From Paraniabella ginsengisoli (GTDB lineage: Bacteria > Bacteroidota > Bacteroidia > Chitinophagales > Chitinophagaceae), in assembly GCF_022513635.1 (NCBI RefSeq), contig NZ_JAKWBL010000003.1, forward strand, positions 310,001-374,000: 64,000 nt of DNA, given 5' to 3'. Positions 47,664 to 57,167 of the stretch are shown piece after piece. Numbering within the stretch: the stretch's first letter is position 1; every line of letters begins with the position of its first letter. Position numbers and translations under genes: made by a program. Under the pieces are notes generated by a model. It had not been told where the DNA came from and ran no database searches. It saw only the letters and a program-made list of their open reading frames with translations.

Positions 47664-50324
47664 ATGCGCGTCATTTATTTTTGGTCCTATTTCTTTCTCC
47701 CCATTATTTTATTATCGTTTACTGCTACAGCCCAGCAGCCATTATATAAAGACAAAACGCAACCTATTGAAAAACGTGTAGCAGATTTGCTACAACAAAT
47801 GACACCCGAAGAAAAATTCTGGCAACTGTTCATGATTCCCGGCGATCTGGACGGTACAAAGCCTGGCCAATATAAAAACGGGATTTTTGGGTTTCAGGTA
47901 AGTGCCAAAGCCAAGGGGGATGCAGCAGGACAATTGCTTAGTTATAATACTAACGAAGATGCATTGCTTGTTATCAAAAAGATCAACAACATTCAAAAAT
48001 ATTTTGTAGAAGAAACCCGCCTTGGCATTCCTATTATTGCCTTTGATGAAGCACTTCATGGACTTGTAAGAAGTCAGGCAACTGCATTTCCGCAAGCTAT
48101 TGGCCTTGCGGCTACGTGGGACGCAAAGTTGGTGCATCGCGTAGCATCGGATATAGCCAATCAGGTAAAAGCGCGCGGCATCAGGCAAATATTATCGCCT
48201 GTTGTAAACATCGCTTCTGATGTTCGTTGGGGAAGAACAGAAGAAACCTATGGTGAAGACCCTTTTCTGGTAAGCGCAATGGGTGTAGCTTTTATAAGCG
48301 CATTTGAAAAGAAAGGGATCATTACAACACCTAAACATTTTGTAGCAAATGTTGGCGACGGCGGTCGCGACAGTTATCCGATTCATCTTAATGAACGTTT
48401 TTTAAACGAAATACATTTCCCTCCATTTATTGATGCTATCAAAAAAGCGGGAGCAAGATCTATTATGACCGCTTACAATTCTGTTGATGGAACCGCTGCC
48501 TCCTCCAATAAATGGTTATTGATCGATCAGCTAAAAAAGAAATGGGGATTTGATGGTTTTGTAATTTCTGATGCTAATGCTGTAGGCGGAGAAACAGTGC
48601 TGCATCATACTGCAAAAGACTACCAGGAAAGCGGAGCTCACGCCATCAACGGCGGATTAGATGTGATTTTTCAAACAGATTATGAACATCACAAATTATT
48701 TATGCCTGCGTTTTTAAATGGTCAAATAGATAAAGAAAGAATTGACGATGCAGTATCGCGCGTGCTACGCGCTAAGTTTGAATTGGGCCTTTTTGAAAAC
48801 CCATATATTCCGGAAACTTCAGAAGAAGATAAATTATTACAACAAGGTAAAGCTACTGCATTAGAAGCCGCAAAGGCATCATTTGTTCTTCTGAAGAATA
48901 CCAATAATACATTGCCTCTATCGAAAAATATAAAAAGTATTGCAGTATTTGGCAGTGATGCAGTAGAAGCCAGGCTGGGCGGCTACTCTGGCCAGGGAAA
49001 TAAAAAGAGAAGCATACTGGATGGCTTAAAAGAAAAGCTGGGTGAAAAAAGAGTTCATTATGCAGAAGGCGCGGGTAGATATGACAGCAGCTATAAGATC
49101 ATCGAATCAAAATATTTGTCTGCGGATAGTAAACAAGGTTTAAAAGCTGAATATTTTACAGGTCGGGATATGACTAAATCTCCAGCTGTAACAAGAACAG
49201 ACAAAACAATTGATTTTTCCTGGACGCTATATGCACCAGACGCCAAACTTGACCGAGATTTTTACAGCGCCAGATGGACAGGCGTATTGACGCCAGCAAC
49301 AAGCGGAATCTACAAGATCGGGCTGGAAGGGAATGATGGCTATCGCTTATACATTAATGATAAACTTGTTATTGGTAACTGGCAAAAGCTTTCTTACCAA
49401 ACCCTCTTAAAAGACTATCGTTTTGAAGCCAATAAAAAATACAACATCAAAATTGAATTTTATGAAACAAACGGCAATGGAACGATAAAATTTGTGTGGA
49501 ATGAAGGCAAGCCTGATCGCACACAACAAAAGATCGAAGCAGCTGCAGCATTGGCTCGAAAAGCAGATGCAGCAATAGTTGTAGCAGGAATTACTGAAGG
49601 CGAATTTCTCGACCGGGCGATGTTAAGTTTACCCGGTCACCAGGAAGCCCTGATCAATGCCATTGCAGCAACAGGCAAACCTGTTATTGTATTATTTGTT
49701 GGAGGAAGTGCTATCACCATGAATAACTGGAAAGATAAAGTAGCCGCTATTGGCCATACCTGGTACGGTGGCGAGGAATCAGGCAGAGCGGTTGCTGATA
49801 TTTTATTTGGAGATTATAACCCAGCCGGGCGACTGCCTATTACTTTTCCGGTTCATGAGGCGCAGCTACCTTTAGTGTATAATCACAAACCAACCGGTCG
49901 CGGAGATGATTATAATAATCTTTCGGGACAACCGCTGTTCCCTTTTGGATATGGTTTAAGCTACACCAACTTTGAATACAGCAATTTGCATCTTGACAAA
50001 AAAGCAATTGCAACAACTGATAGTACAACGCTAAGTTTTACAATCAAAAATATCGGAAACCGCGATGGAGACGAGGTTGTGCAGTTATATATTCACGACG
50101 AACTGGCAAGTGTGGTGCGCCCCGTAATGGAGCTAAAAGGTTTTCAACGCATTCATCTAAAAGCTGGTGAAAGTAAAACCATTCATTTCAAAATCACACC
50201 AGAGTTATTATCTATGTTAGATAAGAATCTTAAAACCGTTATTGAACCCGGAACGTTCAGGATCATGATTGGCGCTTCTTCTAAAGATATAAGATTGAAA
50301 GAAGTGTTGACTGTGAAACCATAG
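47664..50324 (+). CDS. Glycoside hydrolase family 3 beta-glucosidase with PA14 domain
   Basis: A secreted GH3 enzyme of 886 residues, intact. The signal region MRVIYFWSYFFLPIILLSF precedes the N-terminal TIM barrel (LGIPIIAFDEALHGLVRSQA, YGEDPFLVSAMG, TPKHFVAN) with the nucleophile Asp in DGFVISDANAVGG (about residue 302; most relatives have SDW or SDY). The alpha/beta domain (SFVLLKNTNNTLPLSKNI) is interrupted by a PA14 domain (KAEYFTGRDMTKSP to GTIKFVWNEGKPD, about residues 492-615), then FGYGLSYTNFEYS and a C-terminal fibronectin-III-like domain. Such BglX-like enzymes cleave terminal beta-linked sugars. Start 47664 places the signal peptide at the very N-terminus. Confidence 0.95.
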   Translation: MRVIYFWSYFFLPIILLSFTATAQQPLYKDKTQPIEKRVADLLQQMTPEEKFWQLFMIPGDLDGTKPGQYKNGIFGFQVSAKAKGDAAGQLLSYNTNEDALLVIKKINNIQKYFVEETRLGIPIIAFDEALHGLVRSQATAFPQAIGLAATWDAKLVHRVASDIANQVKARGIRQILSPVVNIASDVRWGRTEETYGEDPFLVSAMGVAFISAFEKKGIITTPKHFVANVGDGGRDSYPIHLNERFLNEIHFPPFIDAIKKAGARSIMTAYNSVDGTAASSNKWLLIDQLKKKWGFDGFVISDANAVGGETVLHHTAKDYQESGAHAINGGLDVIFQTDYEHHKLFMPAFLNGQIDKERIDDAVSRVLRAKFELGLFENPYIPETSEEDKLLQQGKATALEAAKASFVLLKNTNNTLPLSKNIKSIAVFGSDAVEARLGGYSGQGNKKRSILDGLKEKLGEKRVHYAEGAGRYDSSYKIIESKYLSADSKQGLKAEYFTGRDMTKSPAVTRTDKTIDFSWTLYAPDAKLDRDFYSARWTGVLTPATSGIYKIGLEGNDGYRLYINDKLVIGNWQKLSYQTLLKDYRFEANKKYNIKIEFYETNGNGTIKFVWNEGKPDRTQQKIEAAAALARKADAAIVVAGITEGEFLDRAMLSLPGHQEALINAIAATGKPVIVLFVGGSAITMNNWKDKVAAIGHTWYGGEESGRAVADILFGDYNPAGRLPITFPVHEAQLPLVYNHKPTGRGDDYNNLSGQPLFPFGYGLSYTNFEYSNLHLDKKAIATTDSTTLSFTIKNIGNRDGDEVVQLYIHDELASVVRPVMELKGFQRIHLKAGESKTIHFKITPELLSMLDKNLKTVIEPGTFRIMIGASSKDIRLKEVLTVKP

Positions 50325-50332
50325 CTCACGAT

Positions 50333-50374
50333 GTAATTCATATCCCACGATTTAAATCATGGGATATGAATTAC
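50333..50374. terminator. 42-bp palindrome, probable bidirectional terminator
   Basis: Two 21-base arms (GTAATTCATATCCCACGATTT on the left) pair at 20 of 21 positions. It lies between the converging GH3 (+) and DtxR-family (-) genes and includes the last codon and stop of the latter. It belongs to the CCCACGATTTAAA family of palindromes. Confidence 0.75.
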
Positions 50375-51031
50375 ACAATCGATACAAAAATATTTTCGGC
50401 AAATTTTTGGCTAACGATTGATTTTTTTCCACGAACATCTATTTCCATGGATCCGTCAAACTCCTGACGATTGATGACTTTAATTTTACTACTCAGGCCC
50501 AGGCCCACTTTTACTACGAACTGCAAAAAGAAGCACTGTTGTCTTTAACAGCAACAAGCTTGCATACTTTTCCAACTTCGATCTGGGAAAGCGTATGTCG
50601 AACACTTTTTTCAATACGCCTTGCGCATTGGGTATTGCATCGCCGTGTGGATCAAACTCGGGATAACCTAAAAATTTTTCTAACTGCGCAATCAGCTTTG
50701 GCGAATGAATATGTTCCAATTGCTCTGCCACTTCATGCACTTCGTCCCAGGTAAATTGCAGCTTTTCATACAAAAAAGTTTCCCATAACCGGTGCTTACG
50801 TATAATCTCAATCGCTTGCCTCTTACCCAGTTCTGTTAAAGTAATCTTCTTATACTTTTCATAAACGATCAGTTTTTTCTCTTTTAGCTTTTTGAGCATA
50901 TCATTCGCTGTTGCAGGTTTTACGTCCAGATTAGCGGCCAATTCATTTGTACCTGCTCCTGTCTTATGCTGCGTTTCTTCTGTTATATAAAACAGCGTTT
51001 TCAAATAATTTTCTTCAGTCTGAGATAACAT
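50371..51031 (-). CDS. DtxR/MntR-family metal-dependent transcriptional repressor (two frameshifts)
   Basis: A metal-sensing repressor. The N-terminal winged helix starts MLSQTEENYLKTLFYITEET, with NELAANLDVKPATANDMLKK as recognition region; the dimerisation and metal-binding domain contains GKRQAIEIIRKHRLWETFLY and WDEVHEVAEQLEHIHSPKLI, supplying His, Glu and Asp ligands; a FeoA/SH3-like C-terminal domain follows after two breaks near 50590 and 50540 (EVGKVCKLVAVKDNSASFLQ to NIFVSIV). Stop TAA is at 50371; repaired length about 218 residues. It is divergent from a TonB-dependent receptor, with a DtxR-like operator between. Iron or manganese as co-repressor cannot be told from sequence. Confidence 0.9.
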
Positions 51032-51066
51032 GCGATAAAGATAAAAAGATTACTCGAAATAATTTT

Positions 51067-51082
51067 GTTAGATTAGTCTAAC
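51067..51082. promoter_or_regulatory. DtxR-like operator
   Basis: GTTAGATTAGTCTAAC, a palindrome-like site, differs at two positions from the central part of the DtxR consensus TTAGGTTAGCCTAACCTAA. It lies between the divergent repressor and receptor genes, 36 bases from the repressor start, so it could control both. Metal-loaded repressor would shut off receptor synthesis. Confidence 0.65.
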
Positions 51083-51124
51083 TTTATACTTTTGTATATA
51101 TAACATTTATAAAAATGAAATGTA

Positions 51125-51177
51125 GCATAAGAAAATATTCATTTTCATATCCGAAAGGAATGAATATTTTCTTATGC
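51125..51177 (+). other. Perfect 19-bp hairpin in the receptor leader
   Basis: Arms GCATAAGAAAATATTCATT (51125-51143) and their exact reverse complement (51159-51177) enclose a 15-base loop. It lies 40 bases before the receptor start codon, downstream of the putative operator, and would form a very stable hairpin in the mRNA leader. There is no following T-run, so it is not a normal terminator. Confidence 0.8.
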
Positions 51178-51216
51178 GGAATTCCATGTGACAAATAAAA
51201 GCAGTAAAAAATACAC

Positions 51217-53694
51217 ATGAAAAGTATTCTCGCCCTCACTTTACTAAATCTAACAGCGCTTACACTAATCGCGCAAACGGGAAATATTACCGGTCATGTA
51301 TATGCAGATAACAAACCGCTACAACTGGCTACCATTAAATTGCACCTCACCCCGGCCCCTCTCCAAATGGAGAGGGGAGCAAAGCCGTGACAAACAGTCT
51401 TGGATATTTTGCTATTCAAAATCTTACTTCAGGTAATTACCGGATCCAGATAAGTCATGCTGGCTATAGGAATTTTGAAAAATCCGTTTCGGTAAATTCT
51501 GGAAAAAGTTCATCGCTTAATGTAACGCTGCACCCTAACGACACGTTAACCGAAGTTGTTGTAACAGGCGTATCAAAAGCAACGCTGATCAGAGAAAACC
51601 CAATCGCTATAGTTTCTGTTTCGTCTGGTCAAATTCAACAAACCATGGCTCCCAATATCATGGATGTTCTGGTAAAACATGCACCTGGCGTGAGCGTAGT
51701 AAAAACCGGACCTAATGTATCTAAACCTTTTATTCGCGGACTTGGATATAATAGAGTACTTACCCTTTATAATGGTATACGCCAGGAAGGACAGCAATGG
51801 GGCGATGAACATGGTATTGAAGTAGACGCGTATAACATTAACAGAGCCGAAGTGATAAAAGGCCCCGCGAGCCTGATGTACGGATCGGATGCATTAGCAG
51901 GAGTAGTTAGCATGTTCTCTTATATTCCTCGCTCGACCGACGGAAAACTACACGGTAATTTCACAAGCGAATATCAATCGAATAATAATTTATTGGGCAA
52001 TGGCCTGAGAGTGGATTATAATAATAACTCATTCTTTATTTCCCTGGCGGCATCCTATCGACTTGCAAAAAATTACAGAAACAATATTGATGGCCGTGTT
52101 TACAATACAGGATTTCACGAAAAAACACTTTCAATTATTAGTGGCTTTAATAAAGCAAATGGCTTTTCACATTTTGGCGCTAATGTATATGATAATAAAC
52201 AAGGCATTCCGGATGGAAGCCGCGATTCCATTAGTAGAAAGTTCACCAAACAAATCTTCGAAGGTGAAGATGACATTATTAAAACCAGGCCTGTTGTTGA
52301 TGAAAAAGAATTAAACTCATACACACTATCTCCGCTTCACCAACACATTCAGCATTACAGAATTTATACCCATAATTATTATAAACTTGGCAGCGGCGAC
52401 ATCGATTTAAATATTGCCGTGCAACAAAACCTTCGAAAGGAATATAATCATCCTACCGTGTCTGAGCAACCAGGTATGTTTGTTAAACTCAACACACTGA
52501 ACTATAGCGTGCGCTATAATCTTCCCTCATTAAAAAATATTGAACCTTCTATTGGTTTCAATGGAATGATACAACACAATAAGAATATGGATGCTACAGA
52601 TTTTCCAATACCTGATTACGATCTTATAGATGGAGGGGTCTTTGTTTATGCAAAATGGAAGCAACAAAGCTGGACATTGGGAGGAGGCATACGTTACGAT
52701 TTGAGACAGGTGAAGTGGAAAGATTTTTATATTCAGCATAATCCGGAAACAGGGTTCGATCAACATAGTTTTACAGGAGAAGCGCCGGATGCTGTTTTAC
52801 AATTTCCAGCTTACACAAAACGTTTCAAAGGTTTTTCTGCCAGCATGGGCATTACTTATCAGGCTACAGACAAGATAAGTCTGAAAGCTAATATTGGCAG
52901 GGCTTACAGAGCTCCTAATATTACGGAGATAGCATCCAACGGGTTAGACCCCGGCGCTCATATCATCTATTTAGGAAACCGTAATTTTGATCCTGAATTT
53001 TCATTACAGGAAGATATTGGAGTTAGTGCAAGATATACTGATTTCTCTGCTGACATCAGCATCTTTAATAACAATATCCAGAATTATATTTACCAAAATC
53101 TGGAAGTAGATGCAAATGGCGATCCTCTTGTTGATGCACACGGCAACAGAACCTACAAATATCAACAAGCAAAAGCTCAATTATATGGGGGAATTGTGGT
53201 TCTCTCTACACCCTGGTACGCTGAACGGCTTTCAATTTGATAACAGCCTTGCTTTAGTTTATGGATTTAATCGAAACCCTGATTTTAAAGGAACAGGAAT
53301 AAACGGCGCCTATTTACCACTTATACCACCGGCAAGACTGTTGAGCAGCTTGTCAAAAAAAACAATTTTTAAATCAGGAAAGATTGCTTCAATTACACCA
53401 ATAATTGAAATGGAAACAACCTTTAAGCAGATAAGATATTTTGGTTACAACAATTCTGAAACCGAAACACCTGCATACACTTTGGTCAGTTGCGGCATTC
53501 AAACACAAATCAGATATGGTTCACAGAAAACTTTTAGCATTCAACTACAGGCAGCAAACTTGTTTGATAAATCTTACCAATCGCACTTAAACAGGTTGAA
53601 ATATTTCGAATATTATAACCAGTCACCCAACGGCAGGCTGGGTATGTACGACATGGGAAGGAGCATCAATGTAAAAGCTATTTTGCCTTTTTAA
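51217..53694 (+). CDS. TonB-dependent outer-membrane receptor (two or more frameshifts)
   Basis: An outer-membrane importer, probably for a metal chelate given the adjoining DtxR-family gene. The start MKSILALTLLNLTALTLIAQ is a signal peptide at 51217; a carboxypeptidase-like regulatory domain follows (GNITGHVYADNKPLQLATIK, TNSLGYFAIQNLTSGNYRIQ), interrupted by a palindromic repeat at 51346-51380 that also shifts the frame. Then TLTEVVVTGVSKATLIRENP and the plug (VSVVKTGPNVSKPFIRGLG, VIKGPASLMYGSDALAGVV), and a barrel with IGRAYRAPNITEIASNGLDP. A break near 53190 splits off the last 165 residues, ending MGRSINVKAILPF. Repaired length about 825 residues. Confidence 0.92.
51346..51380. repeat. 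REP-like palindrome inside the receptor coding sequence
   Basis: CTCACCCCGG followed by the perfect nine-base palindrome CCCCTCTCC-AAAT-GGAGAGGGG (51356-51377). This motif is a familiar intergenic repeat in Bacteroidota, yet here it lies in codons of the receptor's regulatory domain. With one added base it reads TPAPLQNGEGSKAV in frame. Confidence 0.85.
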
Positions 53695-53707
53695 AAGGTA
53701 CTCGCTC

Positions 53708-53835
53708 ATGGTCTTGTCATTGCGAGCGAAACACAGCGAAGCCGGGCAATCTCATTATTGATCATATCTTCTCTATGGAGATTCCTCCACTCACAGCTTT
53801 CAGCTGCTCGGTCGGAACGACGAACGATACAATTA
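53708..53835. repeat. TCATTGCGAGCGAA-type dispersed repeat
   Basis: The stretch runs from GTCATTGCGAGCGAAACACA through GGGCAATCTC, then a GGAGATTCCTCC block, to GGTCGGAACGACGAAC. This layout matches a repeat found in the intergenic regions of many bacteria, including Bacteroidota. It fills the gap between the receptor and the phosphodiesterase genes. A degenerate relative (GTCATACCAACGAAGAAGG) is at about 11290-11330. Confidence 0.65.
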
Positions 53836-53858
53836 AATCACAAAAACAGCAACCTTGC

Positions 53859-54754
53859 TTACTTAAACACCCCGTCAGGAAGTTGGCCAGTCCAGCTTTT
53901 AGGCAGTTTTTTGATACCGAATATTTTTGCGATAGCCAAAGAAGTATTTTTATTACTGCTGTAAAAATCTTTCAGACCCTGCTTCTTAATTTTTGGACCT
54001 ACGATGCCCCAGGGAATTTGCATTTCCCGCATGCTTATGCCGCCATGCCCTTTGTTAACACCGCCATGATCGGTGATGAAAAGAAAATGAGTATCCTTAT
54101 AAAGATCTTTTGTTTTAAGTTGTTCTATAAAATTTCCTAATGCTACATCAGCAGCTTCAACCGCCTTTACATATTCGGGCGACATCCACCCATATCCATG
54201 ACCTGCATGATCGGTATGAACACTATACAAAAAAACAAGTGTGGGACTTTTTTATTTCTCTCAACAAAATTGATCGCTTTTTGATAGTTACTGTCGTAAC
54301 CATCTTTCTGTTCAAAGGAAAGCTCGTCGATGTATTTTTTATTGATTGAATTAATCAGATCCGCCCAATTGTAATAATATGCCGTTTTAACGCCAGAAAC
54401 CTGTTCTTTCAATACTTTAAAAATAGAGGGATAATATCCTTCAGCATCTTTATCAATAGGCTCAAGTGAATGTTTTTCCAACTTCCAGTCATTACCGGTA
54501 ACACCGTGCTCTTCAGGCCCCGAACCCGTTAAATGGCTGGTCCAGTTGGGCAGTGTTACAGAAGGCATAACCGGGCGGTTGGTTAATGTATAAGTGCCTT
54601 CGGCTAATAACTTGTCAAGATTAGGATGTTTGATTCCTTTAAATCCTTCGCTGCTGTAACCGTCAAGGCCGATAATTATTACCCGCTTTTGAGCTGAAGA
54701 AAATAGCGACAGTAACTGTAGCAAAATACAAATCGATAGCAATTTAATACGCAT
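53859..54754 (-). CDS. Secreted type I phosphodiesterase/nucleotide pyrophosphatase (one frameshift)
   Basis: An alkaline-phosphatase-superfamily enzyme. Signal peptide MRIKLLSICILLQLLSLFSS precedes VIIIGLDGYSSEGF (metal Asp), then PVMPSVTLPNWTSHLTGSGP with the nucleophile Thr, EEHGVTGNDW, HTDHAGHGYGW and LFITDHGGVNKGHGGIS with Asp/His metal ligands. The frame breaks near 54245, one base; repaired length is about 298 residues. It probably hydrolyses a phosphodiester or pyrophosphate in the periplasm; substrate unknown. It converges with the TonB-dependent receptor gene. Confidence 0.9.
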
Positions 54755-54909
54755 ACCTGGTTATTATAAATTAGTCACTTGAATGATAATGCAATATAAT
54801 TGAAAGCCCAGGGTTTTTATTGCAAAGGTCAATATCCTGTTAATATCTGTTAAAATAATCGAAGTATGCGCTAGCCAATTTTATGAATCGCTGTTTATGT
54901 CGAACATTA

Positions 54910-56207
54910 TCAATACAATATTCTAAACTGAATAGTGTGTTCAATTCCTTTCAGCTCCTTCAATAATTGTTTATCGTAATCTTTATTAATGTCGATGATA
55001 ACGTATCCAATTTTATTATTGGTCATTAAATATTGTGAACTAATATTGATAGAATGTTTGGCCAAAACAGTATTGATCTGCGCCATTACACCCGGTACAT
55101 TTTTGTGTATATGAATGATACGGTGTGTTTTATTTACAGCAGCTAATTGAAGCGCAGGGAAATTGCTGCTTTTATTGATAGAGCCTCTGTTTATAAAATC
55201 AATGATTCTTTTAATAATGGCAACTTCACCTTTCTCAGTACTTTTTATGTTATCAAAAACTACGATTCCTTTTTCAGTATAGGAGTCCGGCGACAGGTCT
55301 TCTTTGGAAGAACCCAAATAGCCGATCACTTTTAAGCGCGAAGCTTTTTTGATCATCTTTTCATCAATCTTTGCGCCAGCCCCAATAAGCATTACACCAG
55401 CCTTTTGAACCGATTTTTCATCAGCTTCCTCTTCTGTAATAATTGTAAAACCTTCCTGTTTCAAAAGCTCAACAGATTCGGCAGGTACTTTTCCTGAAAC
55501 AATACAAATGATCCGGTTTTTCGGATACGATATAGCGCCGGGTAATTTATTGATGTATAAAAACTCGTCAAAGCTGGGCGTAATGTGATCTGCTTTTGCG
55601 GTAACGCTTTTGCGCGAAATATTTTCTGTATAAGCAAAAAACTTTTTTATAAGTCCGCTTTCTCTTAATTGAAAATCCGAATACCCGTCGCCGATTCCAT
55701 ATAAATTTCCCTGGAGATTCAACTCTTTCATCAGCTTCACTTTTCCGCCTTCCTGGCTTAAGGGGTTCTTATCGTCGTAACCGATTATTGTGCCTTCGTT
55801 ATCAAATAAAAAAGTATTCGCATAAATGTTTTCTTTCTTGATGTGGAGTTTCTTTACAACAGGTGTTATAAATTCTTTGAAACCTCCTGATACGATCAAT
55901 ACATCATCCGCATTTTTTTGAAGAAAGGTGCATTTCTTGAAAAGGATTTTGAAACTTTCTTTTTAAGATGTGTTACCAATTTTTTAAGATGTTCTTTATT
56001 GGCGCCTAATAGCTTTACACGCTCGGCAAGGCTTTCTGAAAACGATAGCTTACCTTCCATTGCCATATTGGTATAATCTTCTATTTTCTTAAAGATGGCT
56101 TCTTTATCAGGATTGTCTTTTAAAGATATTCTTACAAGTTCATCCAGGGCTTCAACTTGCGTAAATGTGCTGTCAAAATCAATAATATAATAATTCTTAT
56201 GCTTCAT
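54910..56207 (-). CDS. serB: Phosphoserine phosphatase fused to a SerA remnant with ACT domain (one frameshift)
   Basis: A fusion of about 432 residues. The N-terminal half is a HAD phosphatase: NYYIIDFDSTFTQVEALDEL (motif I, DFDST), VLIVSGGFKEFITPVV (motif II Ser) and GNLYGIGDGYSDFQLRESG (motif IV), as in SerB, the last step of serine synthesis. From about residue 215, KNRIICIVSGKVPAESVELL to GIVVFDNIKSTEKGEVA resembles the substrate-binding half of phosphoglycerate dehydrogenase without its NAD-binding domain, and the end (NKTHRIIHIHKNVPGVMAQI to TIQFRILY) is the SerA ACT domain, which binds serine. A single-base break lies near 55900. Serine feedback on the phosphatase is a reasonable inference. 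Confidence 0.88.
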
Positions 56208-56510
56208 AAAAGCTTTAAAGGTTTCGGGTGAACTCAAATAAAATTTGATGCGCAAATGTAAGCTGAAAGGGTGAGAGTAGTGAATAGTGAATGATCAATA
56301 GTCGATGGATTGAGGCGTTTATATAGGTTGCCACATATTCCACAGTTGAAATGTGCGACGCAATTTCGTTGCCACATATTTACTGTTTGGGCAAAAAACC
56401 GTTTTCGACAACCGTAATCTAACTGGCTTTTAATAAATTATAACTGAATACTTTGGCTTAATTTATGTATAACTATAAGTAGAACTTACTAACATTCTAA
56501 AACTATTTAT
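56208..56510. other. Intergenic region with short repeats
   Basis: About 300 bases without a gene between divergent serB and the 115-residue protein gene. Contains GTGAATAGTGAATGATCAATA-type words (56272-56312) and the 13-mer GTTGCCACATATT twice, at 56327-56339 and 56368-56380. No clear promoter element was identified. Confidence 0.6.
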
Positions 56511-56858
56511 ATGGAACAACCTACAGAAATGACAACACTTAGTCAGATACTTGAAAAACTAAGATTGAAAGGCGTTGATAACGAAATAAAAATGAACGAC
56601 GACAAAGAGGTGGTGTCTGAAAACCTGAACAAAACTTATAAAGCTGAAGATCTGCTTATCTTCAAAACATTTCGCTTTGAGGGAGATTCTGATCCTGCTG
56701 ATAATGCGGTTTTATATATAGCAGAAGATAAGGAAGGAAATATTGGATATATATTGGACGCCTACGGCACATATAGTAACCATGAAGGACCTGAGTTTGA
56801 CGACTTTATCAAAAATATAAAAGTAGAAGACCGGGATGAGCAAGAACTTTTTGGTTAA
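56511..56858 (+). CDS. Conserved hypothetical acidic protein
   Basis: A 115-residue soluble protein starting MEQPTEMTTLSQILEKLRLK. Recognisable blocks are NLNKTYKAEDLLIFKTFRFE, SDPADNAVLYIAEDKEGNIG and YILDAYGTYSNHEGPEFDDF. Similar proteins occur in Chitinophagaceae and are sometimes labelled phosphoribosylpyrophosphate synthetase, for which nothing here gives support (no PRPP loop, far too short). Function unknown; no signal peptide. Confidence 0.75.
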   Translation: MEQPTEMTTLSQILEKLRLKGVDNEIKMNDDKEVVSENLNKTYKAEDLLIFKTFRFEGDSDPADNAVLYIAEDKEGNIGYILDAYGTYSNHEGPEFDDFIKNIKVEDRDEQELFG

Positions 56859-56950
56859 ATGTAAGTTAGCTCACAACTAAAGTCATAAAAAAGCAAAGAC
56901 AGCAAATAGACTTACTTCTTTTCTTTTTTGTTTCTGCGGTATATGAAATG

Positions 56951-57118
56951 CTATTTTTTATATGCCTTTTTTATTGGCTCTTTTTTCTTAAGGTCTTCTT
57001 TTCCAGAAGGCGGATCGGGAAAACCGGGAACATCCTGATCAATATGCGGATCATTACTTTCCTTCACTTCTTTGCCAGAATTGATCGGATCATTTTTCTT
57101 TTTATTTGATTTTGCCAT
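56951..57118 (-). CDS. Small charged protein of 55 residues
   Basis: A short frame from ATG at 57118 to TAG at 56951, beginning MAKSNKKKNDPINSGKEVKE and ending PIKKAYKK. It is rich in Lys, Asp and Pro (VPGFPDPPSGKEDLKKKE), has no signal peptide and is probably unstructured. The plausible Lys/Asn start, clean stop and lack of any competing frame support a real gene. It would lie downstream of, and on the same strand as, the repair cassette that ends at 57168. Confidence 0.6.
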   Translation of the reverse strand: MAKSNKKKNDPINSGKEVKESNDPHIDQDVPGFPDPPSGKEDLKKKEPIKKAYKK

Positions 57119-57167
57119 AGTAGTAATTTACAGAACTGGTCAAAAAACCATGCCGAAATAATATTCC

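Noticed and set aside
56511..56858. Phosphoribosylpyrophosphate synthetase
   Set aside because: The label is common for this family, but the protein is 115 residues long and lacks the PRPP-binding loop.
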